Source: Mycolicibacterium llatzerense (GTDB lineage: Bacteria; Actinomycetota; Actinomycetes; Mycobacteriales; Mycobacteriaceae). Taken from it: a stretch of 64,000 bases of DNA. The stretch covers positions 78,423-142,422 of the forward strand of contig NZ_JXST01000012.1 of NCBI RefSeq assembly GCF_000878195.1, written 5' to 3'. The notes under the pieces were generated by a model, which had not been told where the DNA came from, made no database searches, and saw nothing but the letters and a program-made list of their open reading frames with translations. Shown here one piece after another: positions 8,158 to 17,392 of the stretch (position 1 is its first letter; the number at the start of each line of letters is the position of its first letter). The position numbers and the translations under genes were made by a program.

Positions 8158-9405
8158 CTACAGCGGCGGCGGCGCCCAGGGCAGGGTGATCGGGGCCATG
8201 CCCGGGAGCTCGAGCACGTGCGACGGCGCCGCGGGCTCGGCCGGAGGTGCCGGCTCGGCAGGATGCGCCGGTTCGGCCGGGGGAGCCTGCGGCGGATGCG
8301 CCGGGTTGTCGACGGGTGAGGCCGGGGCTGCCGGCGGGACCGTGGTTTCGGTGACGGAAGCGCTGGGCGCCTCGGCTGCCTGCGATGCCACCGACGACGA
8401 GGACGACGGTGGCGCCGCGGTACTCGGAGCGACCGCCGGAGCCGCGACGGTGGTCGGGGCGCTGCTCGTCGGGGCGATGGTCGTGGCGGTGGTGACGGGC
8501 GCCTGCGCCACCGGGCGCGGGGCGACGGGAGCGGGCACTGCCGACGCGGCGCCGGGGGACTTCACGCTGCCGGTCAGGGGGCCGGGCGTCCGCGATGCCA
8601 GCGCGCACAGCGTCTGGTGGCTGCCGGCGGACCAGCTGGACGGGCCGATGGGCCGGTAGTTCAGGGTCAGGTCGCTGGCCGACAACGTCTTCGGCGACAG
8701 GTACGCGGTCGTCATCGTGCTGCAGGTGGGGCGTAGCACCGCCTCCTGCTCGGCGTCCGATGGCGGCGGGCCGTCATGGAAGTGCGCGCCGAGATCGACG
8801 GGGCCGACGGCCTCGACCGAATGCGGCTCGGCGCAGTCCACGGGCACCAGGCCCGTCTGTCCGCCCTTCATGTCGGCCCCAAGACACGTGCCCGGTGGCC
8901 ACACCCGCGACTGATCCTGCTCGGCGACCTGCCCGCGGAACGGCAGCTGCTGGCCGTTCGAGCCGGGCAGTTGCAGTCCGCACAACGCGATGTGACTGCC
9001 GGATCCGGCCCCACCAGAGCTCACCGAGCGCAGCAGGCCGTACGCGAACCGGCTGTTCGGGTCAAAGCGTGGCCCGAGGTACCGGCGTCCGGACACTGCG
9101 CAGGCCCCCTGATCGCCGTCGCCTTCGACAGAGTTGACGACCTCGAACAGGTGCGGGCTGCTGCACTGCACGAACGCGGGCCGCTGGGGCGGTTCAGGTT
9201 GCCAGGTCAGGCAGCTGCCGGCGTGGGCACTGCGGAACACGGCGTCGGTGTGGTCGTCATCGGTCGCGCTGCCGGCGGACGGGCCGACGGCGGCCACGGT
9301 CACCACCCCGGCGATCAGCTGGGCACACAGCACCGCCGCCAGCAAAGCGCGGCGGGACACCCAGGGCGTGACCGATAGCAAACTCATCGGTCCATAGCGT
9401 GACAT
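8158..9405 (-). CDS. Membrane-anchored protein with two septum-formation-type domains and Pro/Ala-rich tail
   Basis: 415 residues from ATG 9405; an in-frame ATG at 9387 is an alternative. A hydrophobic segment at about 18-42 is a signal anchor. Two repeated cysteine units follow: GSCLTW..C..PHLFEV (about 62-90) and GTCLG..VDCAEPHSVEAVG (about 175-200). This is the pattern of the Septum_form domain (PF13845), whose biochemical role is unclear. The last roughly 130 residues are low-complexity Pro/Ala/Ser/Thr with PAEPA-type repeats, like a wall-spanning linker. The protein is probably outside the membrane. It is not in an operon with its neighbours. Confidence 0.75.
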   Translation of the reverse strand: MSRYGPMSLLSVTPWVSRRALLAAVLCAQLIAGVVTVAAVGPSAGSATDDDHTDAVFRSAHAGSCLTWQPEPPQRPAFVQCSSPHLFEVVNSVEGDGDQGACAVSGRRYLGPRFDPNSRFAYGLLRSVSSGGAGSGSHIALCGLQLPGSNGQQLPFRGQVAEQDQSRVWPPGTCLGADMKGGQTGLVPVDCAEPHSVEAVGPVDLGAHFHDGPPPSDAEQEAVLRPTCSTMTTAYLSPKTLSASDLTLNYRPIGPSSWSAGSHQTLCALASRTPGPLTGSVKSPGAASAVPAPVAPRPVAQAPVTTATTIAPTSSAPTTVAAPAVAPSTAAPPSSSSSVASQAAEAPSASVTETTVPPAAPASPVDNPAHPPQAPPAEPAHPAEPAPPAEPAAPSHVLELPGMAPITLPWAPPPL

Positions 9406-9476
9406 ATCTGACCGATCGGCGCAGCGTGGCGAAGCGATCTTCGCTAAGTCTCAACCGACTCGTGATGCGTAACGAC

Positions 9477-11636
9477 CTACTTGAGCAAAGGATCGCGGGG
9501 CAAGCCGAGAATTCGTTCGGCGATGGTGTTCCGGGTGATCTCCGAGGTGCCGCCCGCGATGGTCATGGCACGGTAGCCCAGGTAGGCCTGGGTGAGCGCC
9601 GGAGTTTGCCCGGTCACGGCCGCGGGGCCGGCCAGCTTCATCCCCAGCTCGGTCTGACGCTGCCCCTGCTCGGCGACCACGAGTTTTGTGACATTGCCCT
9701 CGGGTCCCGGGCCGGTGCCCGCGATGGCCCGGCTGATCCGCCGCAGATTCAGCAGCCGCAGGGTGTGTCCCTCGGCGATCACCGCGCCGGCGCGGTCGCG
9801 CAGCCCGGCAGCCAGCTCCGGCTGGGCAGCGTCCAACAGCGCGATGAGGTCGTCCGCGGTGAAGCCGGATTGCGCACCGGATCCGCCGCCGATCGACAGC
9901 CGCTCGTTGCCCAGCGTCGCCCGCGCCACCAGCCAGCCCTTGTTGACGTCGCCGACCACGTCGGCGTCCGGGACGAACACCTCGTCGAAGAACACTTCGT
10001 TGAAGTGCGCGTTGCCGGTCAGACCCTTGAGGGGGTTGACGGTCACGCCGGGGGCTTTCATGTCGATCGCCATCATCGTGACGCCGGCGTGCTTGGGGGC
10101 ATCGGGATCGGTGCGTACGGTGGCCAGGCCCCACTGGCAGTACTGGGCCAGGCTGGTCCACACCTTTTGGCCGGTCACCAGCCAGCCGCCGTCGACCTTC
10201 TTGGCGCTGGTGCGCACCGCGGCCGCATCCGAGCCGGCCTCGGGCTCGGAGAACAACTGGCACCACATGATCTCGCCGCGCAGCACCGGGTACACCCAGC
10301 GCTCGCGCTGATCGTCGGTGCCGGCCTGAGCGATGGTCAGCGTCACCCAGCCGGTGATGCCGAGGTCGGGACGCTCGACATCACGGAACTCCTCCTCGAT
10401 GGCCAGCTGCTCCAGCACGCCGGCATCCCGGCCCCACGGCTTGGGCCAGTGCGGCACCAGGTAACCGGAATCGACAAGAAAGTCCCGCTTCTTGTCCTCG
10501 GCCAGCGACTGCAGCGTCGCGACGGCGTCGCGGGCGGCGGCGCGGTATTCGGCCGCTTCCTCGGGGAGCGCGAACGACGCACCGTGGGCTCGGCCGGTGC
10601 GTTGCCCGTCGACCACATCGGCCAGCGGGTCGGCGCCGGCCCCCGTCAGCGCGGCCAGTGTGAGGGCGCGGCGCAGGTACAGGTGCGCGTCGTGTTCCCA
10701 GGTGAAGCCGATGCCGCCGTGCAGCTGAATGTTGTTCTCGGCGTTGAAGACCTGACTGTGGATCGCCTGGACAGCGGCGACGGCCGCGCCGAACCAGGCG
10801 TCATCCAGATCGTCGGCGCGAGCTGCGTCCCACGCGGCCGCGGTGGTGAGCTCTGCTGCCACCAGCATGTTGGCGGCGTGGTGTTTGACGGCCTGGAAGG
10901 TGCCGATGGTGCGGCCGAATTGCTCACGCACCTTGGCGTATTCGACGGCCATGTCCAGCGCCGCCCAGCTGACCCCGACCGCCTCGGCGGCGGCGAGAAT
11001 GCGAAAAGCAGTGTGCGCCTTGGTCGCAGCGCCGCGTAGTACCGCGGTCGCCTCGACCTGGTCCAGTGTCACCGAGCCGATGCTGCGCGTGGTGTCCGCC
11101 CCGTCCAGCGGTGTGACGGTGACGCCGGTGGCGTGGGCATCGACGACCACGACGTCATCGCCGGCGACCAGGACCAGCAGGTCGGCATCCGGGGCGCCGA
11201 GCACCGTCGGGCTTTCCCCGAACACGGTGTGGCCGGCGATGTGAACGTGGCCGGACAAGCCCAGGGCGGCGGCAGTGCTGCCGTCGGCCAGCCCGGGCAG
11301 CAGTGCGGCGCGCAACTCTTCGGTGGCACATCGGTCGATGACGACGGCGGCGGCGACGGTCGGCAGGAACGGTCCGGGACACAGTTCGCGGCCCTGTGCC
11401 TCCAGCACCACCGCCAATTCGGGCAGTCCGAATCCGGAGCCGCCGTAGGCCTCGGGGATGGCCAGCCCCTGCCAACCCAGATCGGCTGCAGCCGTCCAGA
11501 ATCCGGCCGGATGCGACGGCCCGCCCTCCAGCGTGGCGCGGGCCGCGGCCCGGCTGCCAAGCCGGTGCAGCAGTCCGGTGGCCGAGTCCGCGAGGTCGTT
11601 GTGTTCGTCGGTGATCGCCAGCGCTGAGGTACCCAT
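9477..11636 (-). CDS. Two-domain acyl-CoA dehydrogenase (FadE; partner-type half first)
   Basis: 719 residues, about twice a normal acyl-CoA dehydrogenase. The first half (about 1-350) has IPEAYGGSGFG and ends with QLHGGIGFTWEHDAHLYLRRA. The second half (about 370-719) has the FAD-site stretch SEPEAGSDAA, NERLSIGGG and the family C-terminus GGTSEITRNTIAERILGLP. This resembles fused versions of the FadE26/FadE27-type heteromers, such as FadE34, that oxidise bulky sterol side-chain acyl-CoAs. The catalytic features sit in the second half, opposite to the other fused FadE here (20185-22305). It is divergent from lipC across about 144 bases. The substrate is not known. Confidence 0.88.
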   Translation of the reverse strand: MGTSALAITDEHNDLADSATGLLHRLGSRAAARATLEGGPSHPAGFWTAAADLGWQGLAIPEAYGGSGFGLPELAVVLEAQGRELCPGPFLPTVAAAVVIDRCATEELRAALLPGLADGSTAAALGLSGHVHIAGHTVFGESPTVLGAPDADLLVLVAGDDVVVVDAHATGVTVTPLDGADTTRSIGSVTLDQVEATAVLRGAATKAHTAFRILAAAEAVGVSWAALDMAVEYAKVREQFGRTIGTFQAVKHHAANMLVAAELTTAAAWDAARADDLDDAWFGAAVAAVQAIHSQVFNAENNIQLHGGIGFTWEHDAHLYLRRALTLAALTGAGADPLADVVDGQRTGRAHGASFALPEEAAEYRAAARDAVATLQSLAEDKKRDFLVDSGYLVPHWPKPWGRDAGVLEQLAIEEEFRDVERPDLGITGWVTLTIAQAGTDDQRERWVYPVLRGEIMWCQLFSEPEAGSDAAAVRTSAKKVDGGWLVTGQKVWTSLAQYCQWGLATVRTDPDAPKHAGVTMMAIDMKAPGVTVNPLKGLTGNAHFNEVFFDEVFVPDADVVGDVNKGWLVARATLGNERLSIGGGSGAQSGFTADDLIALLDAAQPELAAGLRDRAGAVIAEGHTLRLLNLRRISRAIAGTGPGPEGNVTKLVVAEQGQRQTELGMKLAGPAAVTGQTPALTQAYLGYRAMTIAGGTSEITRNTIAERILGLPRDPLLK

Positions 11637-11780
11637 GGCTTGACTGTAAGCACGACGGTACGACTTCGAATAGCCCCTGATCAGCTGTGATGCACTTCAC
11701 AAGTGAACAGTCTCCGAAATGTGACCACCAACTTGCCGTGGCCCCGAAAGCGCGTGGTCAGCGCGGTGTACGCTCGCGAA

Positions 11781-13004
11781 ATGACGGCTCGACCGGACAA
11801 TGACGTTCACAGCCCTTCGCTGGCGACCAGGCTGCGCTGGTTCATGGCAGCCAAGCCCTCCGATCACCTGTTGGCGATGGCGACGGCCGCCGCCTCGTTG
11901 CCGGTGATCGGCAAGAGCCTCGAGCCGCTCGGCGGGGCGACCGCGATGACCCTGTGGGGCATGCGCCACGTGCCGAGCTTCTGGGCGTCGACCTCCAAGG
12001 CGCTGTTCACCCCGAGCGTCGCGGAGATCCGTCGGGCCGAGCGTGATTGCACCAACGAGGTGGTCCGGGCCGCGCTGACCGGGGTCGTGCCGCCGGCCGA
12101 ACTCGACATCGAATGGCCTGCGCCCGAGCGCACGCCGCCGTTCTGGCGGGCCCGCGAACACCGGCGTCAGGTGCACCGCACCTCGGTGCGCTACGGCGAC
12201 AACCCGTCGCAGCTCTTGGACGTCTGGCGCGCCGACGACCTGCCCAGCGAGCCGGCCCCGGTGCTGATCTACCTGCCCGGTGGGGCCTGGGTGCACGGCA
12301 GCCGGCTGCTGCAGGGCTACGCACTGATGAGCCACCTGGCCCAACAGGGCTGGGTCTGTCTGTCCATCGACTACCGTGTGGCCCCGAACCACCGTTGGCC
12401 GCAACACATCACGGACGTCAAGACCGCGATCGCGTGGGCCAGGGCGAACGTCGACAAGTTCGGCGGTGACCGCGACTTCATCACGATCTCCGGTGGCTCG
12501 GCCGGTGGGCACCTCGCTGCGCTGGCCGGCCTGACCGCCAACGATCCCGAACTGCAGGCCGACCTGCCCGAGGGGGCCGACACGTCGGTCGACGCCGTTG
12601 TCGGTATCTACGGCCGCTACGACTGGGAGGACCGGTCCACCAAGGAGCGGGAGGAGTTCGTCGACTTCCTCGAGCGCGTCGTGGTCCGGCGCCGGATCGA
12701 CAAGCACCCGGAGATCTACCGTCAGGCCTCTCCGATCGCGCGGGTGCATCGAGATGCGCCGCCGTTCCTGGTGATCCACGGCAGCGGCGACAGCGTCATC
12801 CCGGTGGCGCAGGCGCGCGACTTCGTGCACGAGCTGCGCGCGGTGTCCGCGTCGACCGTCAGTTACATCGAATTGCCCGGTGCCGGACACGGTTTCGACA
12901 TGACCGACGGTGCTCGCACGGCGTCGATGGCCACTGCCATAGGGTTGTTCCTCGACGAGGTTCGTCGGAACCAGAACCAGCAGTGTGTCGAAGAGGTCGT
13001 CTAG
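11781..13004 (+). CDS. lipC: LipC-like alpha/beta hydrolase/esterase
   Basis: 407 residues from the internal ATG at 11781 (MTARPDND). The frame is open further upstream, but this start gives the family length (LipC, Rv0220, about 403). The oxyanion segment is LPGGAWVHGS near 163-172, where Pro replaces the usual His of HGGG. The nucleophile elbow is ISGGSAGGH near 235-243, the acid is in HGSGDSVIP and the histidine in GAGHGFD. The N-terminal about 60 residues contain a hydrophobic stretch, consistent with membrane or envelope association. LipC is described as a cell-surface esterase. WS/DGAT begins 45 bases downstream in the same direction, as in the Rv0220-Rv0221 pair. Confidence 0.85.
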   Translation: MTARPDNDVHSPSLATRLRWFMAAKPSDHLLAMATAAASLPVIGKSLEPLGGATAMTLWGMRHVPSFWASTSKALFTPSVAEIRRAERDCTNEVVRAALTGVVPPAELDIEWPAPERTPPFWRAREHRRQVHRTSVRYGDNPSQLLDVWRADDLPSEPAPVLIYLPGGAWVHGSRLLQGYALMSHLAQQGWVCLSIDYRVAPNHRWPQHITDVKTAIAWARANVDKFGGDRDFITISGGSAGGHLAALAGLTANDPELQADLPEGADTSVDAVVGIYGRYDWEDRSTKEREEFVDFLERVVVRRRIDKHPEIYRQASPIARVHRDAPPFLVIHGSGDSVIPVAQARDFVHELRAVSASTVSYIELPGAGHGFDMTDGARTASMATAIGLFLDEVRRNQNQQCVEEVV

Positions 13005-13049
13005 ACCGTTCGACTGGGCGAGGTCTGACCGAAGCGCAGGAGAGGTCGA

Positions 13050-14468
13050 GTGAAACGACTGAGTGGGTGGGACGCGTTCCTGCTGTATTCGGAAACGCCC
13101 AACGTGCACATGCACACCCTCAAGATTGCCGTCATCGACCTTGCCGGACTGGGTGATCGCACCTTCGGGATCGACGAATTCCGTCGCGTGCTCCGGGAAC
13201 GACTGCACAAGCTGGACCCGTTCGGCTATCAGCTCGTCGACATCCCGTTCAAGTTCCACCACCCGATGTGGCGCGAGCACGCCGAAGTCGATCTCGAGTA
13301 CCACGTCCGGCCGTGGCGGGTGGCGGCACCGGGTGGCCGCCGTGAACTGGACGAGGCGATCGGCGAAATCGCCAGTACCGCACTGGATCGCAGCCGGCCG
13401 CTGTGGGAGATGTACCTCGTCGAAGGCTTGGCCAACGGGCGGGTGGCCGTGGTCGGCAAGATCCACCACGCGCTGGCGGACGGGGTGGCCTCGGCCAACC
13501 TGCTGGCCCTCGGCATGGACATCACCGAAGGGCCGCAGCGCGATCAGGACCTCTACATCGCCGATCCGGCCCCGTCCCGCGGCGAGCTGGTGCGCTCGGC
13601 CTTCGTCGATCACCTCCGGCAGATCGGCCGGATTCCGGGCGTGGTCAAGTACACCGCCGACGGCATGGCGCGGGTGCGCAAGAGCACGCGCAAGCTGTCG
13701 CCCGAACTGACCCGGCCGTTCACCCCGCCGGCGAGCTTCATGAACCACGTGCTCACGCCCCAACGACGTTTCGCCACAGCCACTTTGGCGCTCGCGGACG
13801 TCAAGGAGACCAGTAAGAAGCTGGGCGTCACCATCAACGACCTGGTGCTGGCCATGTCGTCGGGCGCGCTGCGCGAGCTGCTGCTGAAGTACGACGGCAA
13901 GGCCGACCACCCGCTGCTGGCCTCGGTTCCGATGAGTTACGACTTCTCGCCGGATCGCATCTCCGGCAACCGATTCAGCGGCGTGCTGATCTCGCTGCCG
14001 GTTGACGTGGACGACGCCGAGCAGCGCGTCAGGCAGGCCCGGGAAGCCGCCATGCTGGCCAAGGAGAGTCACCAGTTGGTCGGCCCGGAACTGGTGGCCC
14101 GGTGGGCCGCCTACATGCCGCCGGCGCCGATGGAGTCGATGTTCCGCCGGCTGTCCAACATGGACGGCCAGAACAAGGTGCTGAACCTCAACATCTCTAA
14201 CGTGCCGGGGCCCCGGGAACGCGGCAAGGTGGGTGGCGCCACCGTCACCGAGATCTATTCGGTCGGCCCGCTCACCGCGGGCAGCGGCCTTAACATCACC
14301 GTGTGGAGCTACGTCGACCAGCTGAACATCTCGGTGCTGGCCGACGGTGCGACCACCGACGACCCGCATGAAGTCACCGCGGGCATGATGGCGGACTTCA
14401 AGAAAATCCGCAGGGCCGCAGGGCTTTCCGAGGAGCTGACGGTCGTCGAGACCGCGATGGCGCAGTAG
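13050..14468 (+). CDS. WS/DGAT acyltransferase (Rv0221-like)
   Basis: 472 residues from GTG 13050, preceded by AGGAG. HHALADG lies at 139-145, RPLWEMYLVEGL at about 116-127, and NLNISNVPGPRERG near 378. The N-terminus MKRLSGWDAFLLYSE and the neighbouring lipC match M. tuberculosis Rv0221. The expected reaction is acyl-CoA plus diacylglycerol or fatty alcohol giving triacylglycerol or wax ester. Pairing with an esterase suggests linked turnover of storage lipid. The stop is 49 bases from the convergent lipO stop, with no strong hairpin seen between them. Confidence 0.92.
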   Translation: MKRLSGWDAFLLYSETPNVHMHTLKIAVIDLAGLGDRTFGIDEFRRVLRERLHKLDPFGYQLVDIPFKFHHPMWREHAEVDLEYHVRPWRVAAPGGRRELDEAIGEIASTALDRSRPLWEMYLVEGLANGRVAVVGKIHHALADGVASANLLALGMDITEGPQRDQDLYIADPAPSRGELVRSAFVDHLRQIGRIPGVVKYTADGMARVRKSTRKLSPELTRPFTPPASFMNHVLTPQRRFATATLALADVKETSKKLGVTINDLVLAMSSGALRELLLKYDGKADHPLLASVPMSYDFSPDRISGNRFSGVLISLPVDVDDAEQRVRQAREAAMLAKESHQLVGPELVARWAAYMPPAPMESMFRRLSNMDGQNKVLNLNISNVPGPRERGKVGGATVTEIYSVGPLTAGSGLNITVWSYVDQLNISVLADGATTDDPHEVTAGMMADFKKIRRAAGLSEELTVVETAMAQ

Positions 14469-14517
14469 GGGCTGCGGTACTCGCCGCCCGGACCTGCCGC
14501 CGCGACTTCACCTGCGG

Positions 14518-15762
14518 CTAGCCGACACCTTCGGAGTCAACCTCGGCGTCAACGACCTTCGCCTTCTCGGCGCGCACCCACTCCAGGAACCGGGTGATCG
14601 CCTCGGCGGCGTAGCGGCCGTGCGCCGAGCCAAAGATGTCGAATGCGTGCTGCGCGTGCGGGATCTCGGCGTATGCCACCGGCGCCGGTGACCGCTCGCG
14701 CAGCGCGGCGACGAAGTCCCGTCCCTCCTGGACATCGATCAGTGTGTCGTCGGTGCCGTGCAGCACGAAGAATGGCGGGGCGTCGGGACCTATCCGCTTG
14801 ATGGGCGAGGCGTCCAGGAAGACCTGGGGATCGGTGGAGAACCGCTTCTTGATGATCAAGTGCTGCAGGGCGTGCATCATCTCCGGACGCCCGGGGCCGT
14901 CGAAGCTGAACCAATCGTAGCGGCCGTATACCGGAACCGCGGCCACCACCGAGGTGTCGGCATCCTCAAAGCCGGGCTGCCACTGGGGATCTCCGGGAGT
15001 CAACGCGGCCAGCGAGGACAGGTGACCGCCCGCCGAGCCGCCGCTGATCGCGACGAAGTCGGGGTCGCCGCCGTAATCGGCGATGTTCTCCTTGATCCAG
15101 GCGAGGGCCTGCTTGACGTCGATGATGTGCGCCGGCCACTGGTGCTTCGGGCTGACGCGGTAGCCGATGGACACGCAGATCCAGCCGCGGTCGGCGAGAG
15201 TGCCCATCAGCGGGTAGGCCTGCGGCCGACGGTCGCCGAGCATCCACCCACCGCCGGGAACCTGCAGCAGCACCGGGGCTTTGCCGTCGAGCGGCAGGTC
15301 GGGGCGGCGCCAGATGTCGGCCAGGTTGGCGCGGTGCGGACCGTACTTGACGGTCTTCTTGTTGTACTTGCGGCGCGACAGCATGGTGCGCGCGATACCG
15401 GGCAGGCGCGGGACGCCCGGATCGGCCGGGTTGCCCGGACCGATCACGTCGCGCAGTGGCTCTTCGAACGCCGGCCGGGAACTGCGGCTGCGGCTGACGA
15501 TGAAGCCCAGGATGGTCCAGGTGATCACATTGAGCACCAACGCGATTCGGCCGCTGGTACCGGAGAACGCGCCGCGCCGACCCCGGCGGATGGCGGACAG
15601 CACCGAGGAGCTGAGCACGAATCCGGCCGCTTCACTGGACGGCCAGCCATACGCGAAGGTGAGGATGCCGGGGTTCCCGGCGCGGGCCAGCGGGCGGGCC
15701 GCGTTGGTGGCGTTGGCGAGGCCGAGGACGGCCCGCAGCAGGGTCACCGATTTACGCGCCAT
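14518..15762 (-). CDS. lipO: LipO-like alpha/beta hydrolase/esterase
   Basis: 414 residues. A hydrophobic segment near 75-97 may anchor it to the membrane. The oxyanion segment is QVPGGGWMLG near 166-175 (Pro instead of His, as in the LipC-like protein). The nucleophile elbow is ISGGSAGGH near 238-246, the acid in HGTDDTLID and the histidine in AQHAFD. Length and order match Rv1426c (LipO), with FadD12 and an acyltransferase upstream. Its ATG overlaps the fadD12 stop by 11 bases, so translation is probably coupled. It is the last gene of the operon that reads away from the KstR-like site at 18218. Confidence 0.85.
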   Translation of the reverse strand: MARKSVTLLRAVLGLANATNAARPLARAGNPGILTFAYGWPSSEAAGFVLSSSVLSAIRRGRRGAFSGTSGRIALVLNVITWTILGFIVSRSRSSRPAFEEPLRDVIGPGNPADPGVPRLPGIARTMLSRRKYNKKTVKYGPHRANLADIWRRPDLPLDGKAPVLLQVPGGGWMLGDRRPQAYPLMGTLADRGWICVSIGYRVSPKHQWPAHIIDVKQALAWIKENIADYGGDPDFVAISGGSAGGHLSSLAALTPGDPQWQPGFEDADTSVVAAVPVYGRYDWFSFDGPGRPEMMHALQHLIIKKRFSTDPQVFLDASPIKRIGPDAPPFFVLHGTDDTLIDVQEGRDFVAALRERSPAPVAYAEIPHAQHAFDIFGSAHGRYAAEAITRFLEWVRAEKAKVVDAEVDSEGVG

Positions 15763-17386
15763 TGGCCAGCGCCTTCAGCTCGCGGCGGTCGATCTTGCCG
15801 GTACTGTTGCGCGGCAATTCGGCGAGCACCGTAATTGACCGTGGCACTTTGTAATTGGCCAGGTTTTCTCTCACGTGCTGCTTGAGGGATTCCTCGGTGG
15901 CGGTCGCGCCATCGGTCAGCACGACGAACGCCGCGAGGCGCTGGCCGTACTGCTCGTCGTCGACACCCAGCACGGTGGCTTCGGCCACGTCCGGGTGGGT
16001 GGACAGCGTCTTCTCCACCTCGATCGGGTACACGTTCTCACCGCCCGAGACGATCATCTCGTCGTCGCGGCCCACCACGAACAAGCGGCCGGCGACGTCG
16101 AGGTATCCCAGGTCGCCCGAGGACATGTAGTCCTGGTGGAAATCCTTTGTGGCGCCGGAGGTGTAGCCATCGAACTGGGTCGAGTTGCGTACGTAGATGG
16201 TGCCCACCTCGCCCGCCGGCAACTCCTTGAAATCGGCGTCCAGGATCTTGATCTCGGTGCCCTCGGCGGGCCGGCCGGCGGTGTCGGGGGCGGCGCGCAG
16301 GTCGGCGGGGGTCGCGGTGGCGATCATGCCGGCCTCGGTGGCGTTGTAGTTGTTGTAGATGACGTCACCGAACTGGTCCATGAACGAGGTGACGACGTCG
16401 GGGCGCATGCGCGAGCCGGAGGCCGCGGCGAACCGCAGCGAGCGGCCGCTGTAGCGGTTGCGGATGTGGTCCGGCAGTTCCATGATGCGGTCGAACATCA
16501 CTGGGACAACACACAATCCGGTTGCCTGGTACTTGTCGACCAGGGCCAGGGTGGCCTGCGGGTCGAACTTGCGGCGGGTGACGACGGTGCAGGCCATCGA
16601 CGCCGCGAACACCAATTGGGAGAAACCCCAGGCGTGGAACATCGGAGCCACCACCACGGTGGTCTCCTCGGTGCGCCACGGCGTGCGGTCCAGGATCGCC
16701 TTCAACGCGTCCAGGCCACCACCGGAATGCTTGGCGCCCTTGGGAGTTCCGGTGGTTCCGGAGGTCAGCAGGATCACCCGGCTCTTCTCGCCGGTGCGTC
16801 GCGGTTGCAGCCCCAGATGGTCGATGATCAGGGACTCGACCGTCAGGGGGTGGTCCTCGGTGTCGGTCCACGCCACGATGCGGGTGACGGGAGGCCGGCC
16901 CGTCTGCCCTTGATCCTGCAGGGCCCGGTCCACCGTCGCGGTGAACTCTTCGTCGTAGATGATGACATCGACGTTCTCGCGTTCCACGACCTCGGCCATG
17001 GCCGGGCCGGCGAAGGAAGTGTTCAGTAGCAACACATCTGCGCCGATGCGGTTGGCCGCGATCAGTGCGTCGACGAAGCCGCGGTGGTTGCGTGCCATGA
17101 TGCCGACGACCTTGGCCGAGGGCAGCAGCTGCAGGGCGGCGGCGAACGCGTCGCCGCGCTTGTCGAGCTCGCTGAAGGTCAGCGTGCCCAGCTCGTCGAT
17201 CAGGCCCGGGCGGTTACCGCAGCGCTGCGCGGAACTGGCGAAACCTGAAGTGACGCTCATGTTTTCGCGGGCCATGGCGCCCGCGATCCGGACGTACTTG
17301 TCCGGCCGCAGTGGGGCGATGACACCGGCGCGGACCATGGTGTTGACCAGGCCGGCAGTGGCGGTCAGCTTGTCGGTGATACCCAC
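15752..17386 (-). CDS. fadD12: Long-chain acyl-CoA synthetase/ligase, FadD12-like
   Basis: 544 residues from GTG 17386. The AMP-binding P-loop LTSGTTGTPKGAK lies near 207-219, NNYNATEAGMIA near 345, the hinge region GDLGYLDVAGRLFVVGRDDE near 425-445, and the adenylation lysine in PRNSTGKIDRRELK near 530. It activates a carboxylate to an acyl-CoA through an acyl-adenylate. It lies between the acyltransferase (6-base gap) and lipO (11-base overlap), matching Rv1427c. The chain length or sterol specificity is unknown; the KstR-like operator upstream of the operon hints at steroid-related control. Confidence 0.88.
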   Translation of the reverse strand: MGITDKLTATAGLVNTMVRAGVIAPLRPDKYVRIAGAMARENMSVTSGFASSAQRCGNRPGLIDELGTLTFSELDKRGDAFAAALQLLPSAKVVGIMARNHRGFVDALIAANRIGADVLLLNTSFAGPAMAEVVERENVDVIIYDEEFTATVDRALQDQGQTGRPPVTRIVAWTDTEDHPLTVESLIIDHLGLQPRRTGEKSRVILLTSGTTGTPKGAKHSGGGLDALKAILDRTPWRTEETTVVVAPMFHAWGFSQLVFAASMACTVVTRRKFDPQATLALVDKYQATGLCVVPVMFDRIMELPDHIRNRYSGRSLRFAAASGSRMRPDVVTSFMDQFGDVIYNNYNATEAGMIATATPADLRAAPDTAGRPAEGTEIKILDADFKELPAGEVGTIYVRNSTQFDGYTSGATKDFHQDYMSSGDLGYLDVAGRLFVVGRDDEMIVSGGENVYPIEVEKTLSTHPDVAEATVLGVDDEQYGQRLAAFVVLTDGATATEESLKQHVRENLANYKVPRSITVLAELPRNSTGKIDRRELKALANGA

Positions 17387-17392
17387 GGGCGG

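Noticed and set aside
11693..11707. CACTTCACAAGTG/TTCACAAGTGAA small palindrome between the FadE and lipC genes
   Set aside because: Five-base arms are common by chance and it does not match a known regulator site, although the position is suggestive.
14469..14517. Possible terminator between the WS/DGAT and lipO stops
   Set aside because: Only a 5-bp GCCGC/GCGGC pairing is present, too weak to call.
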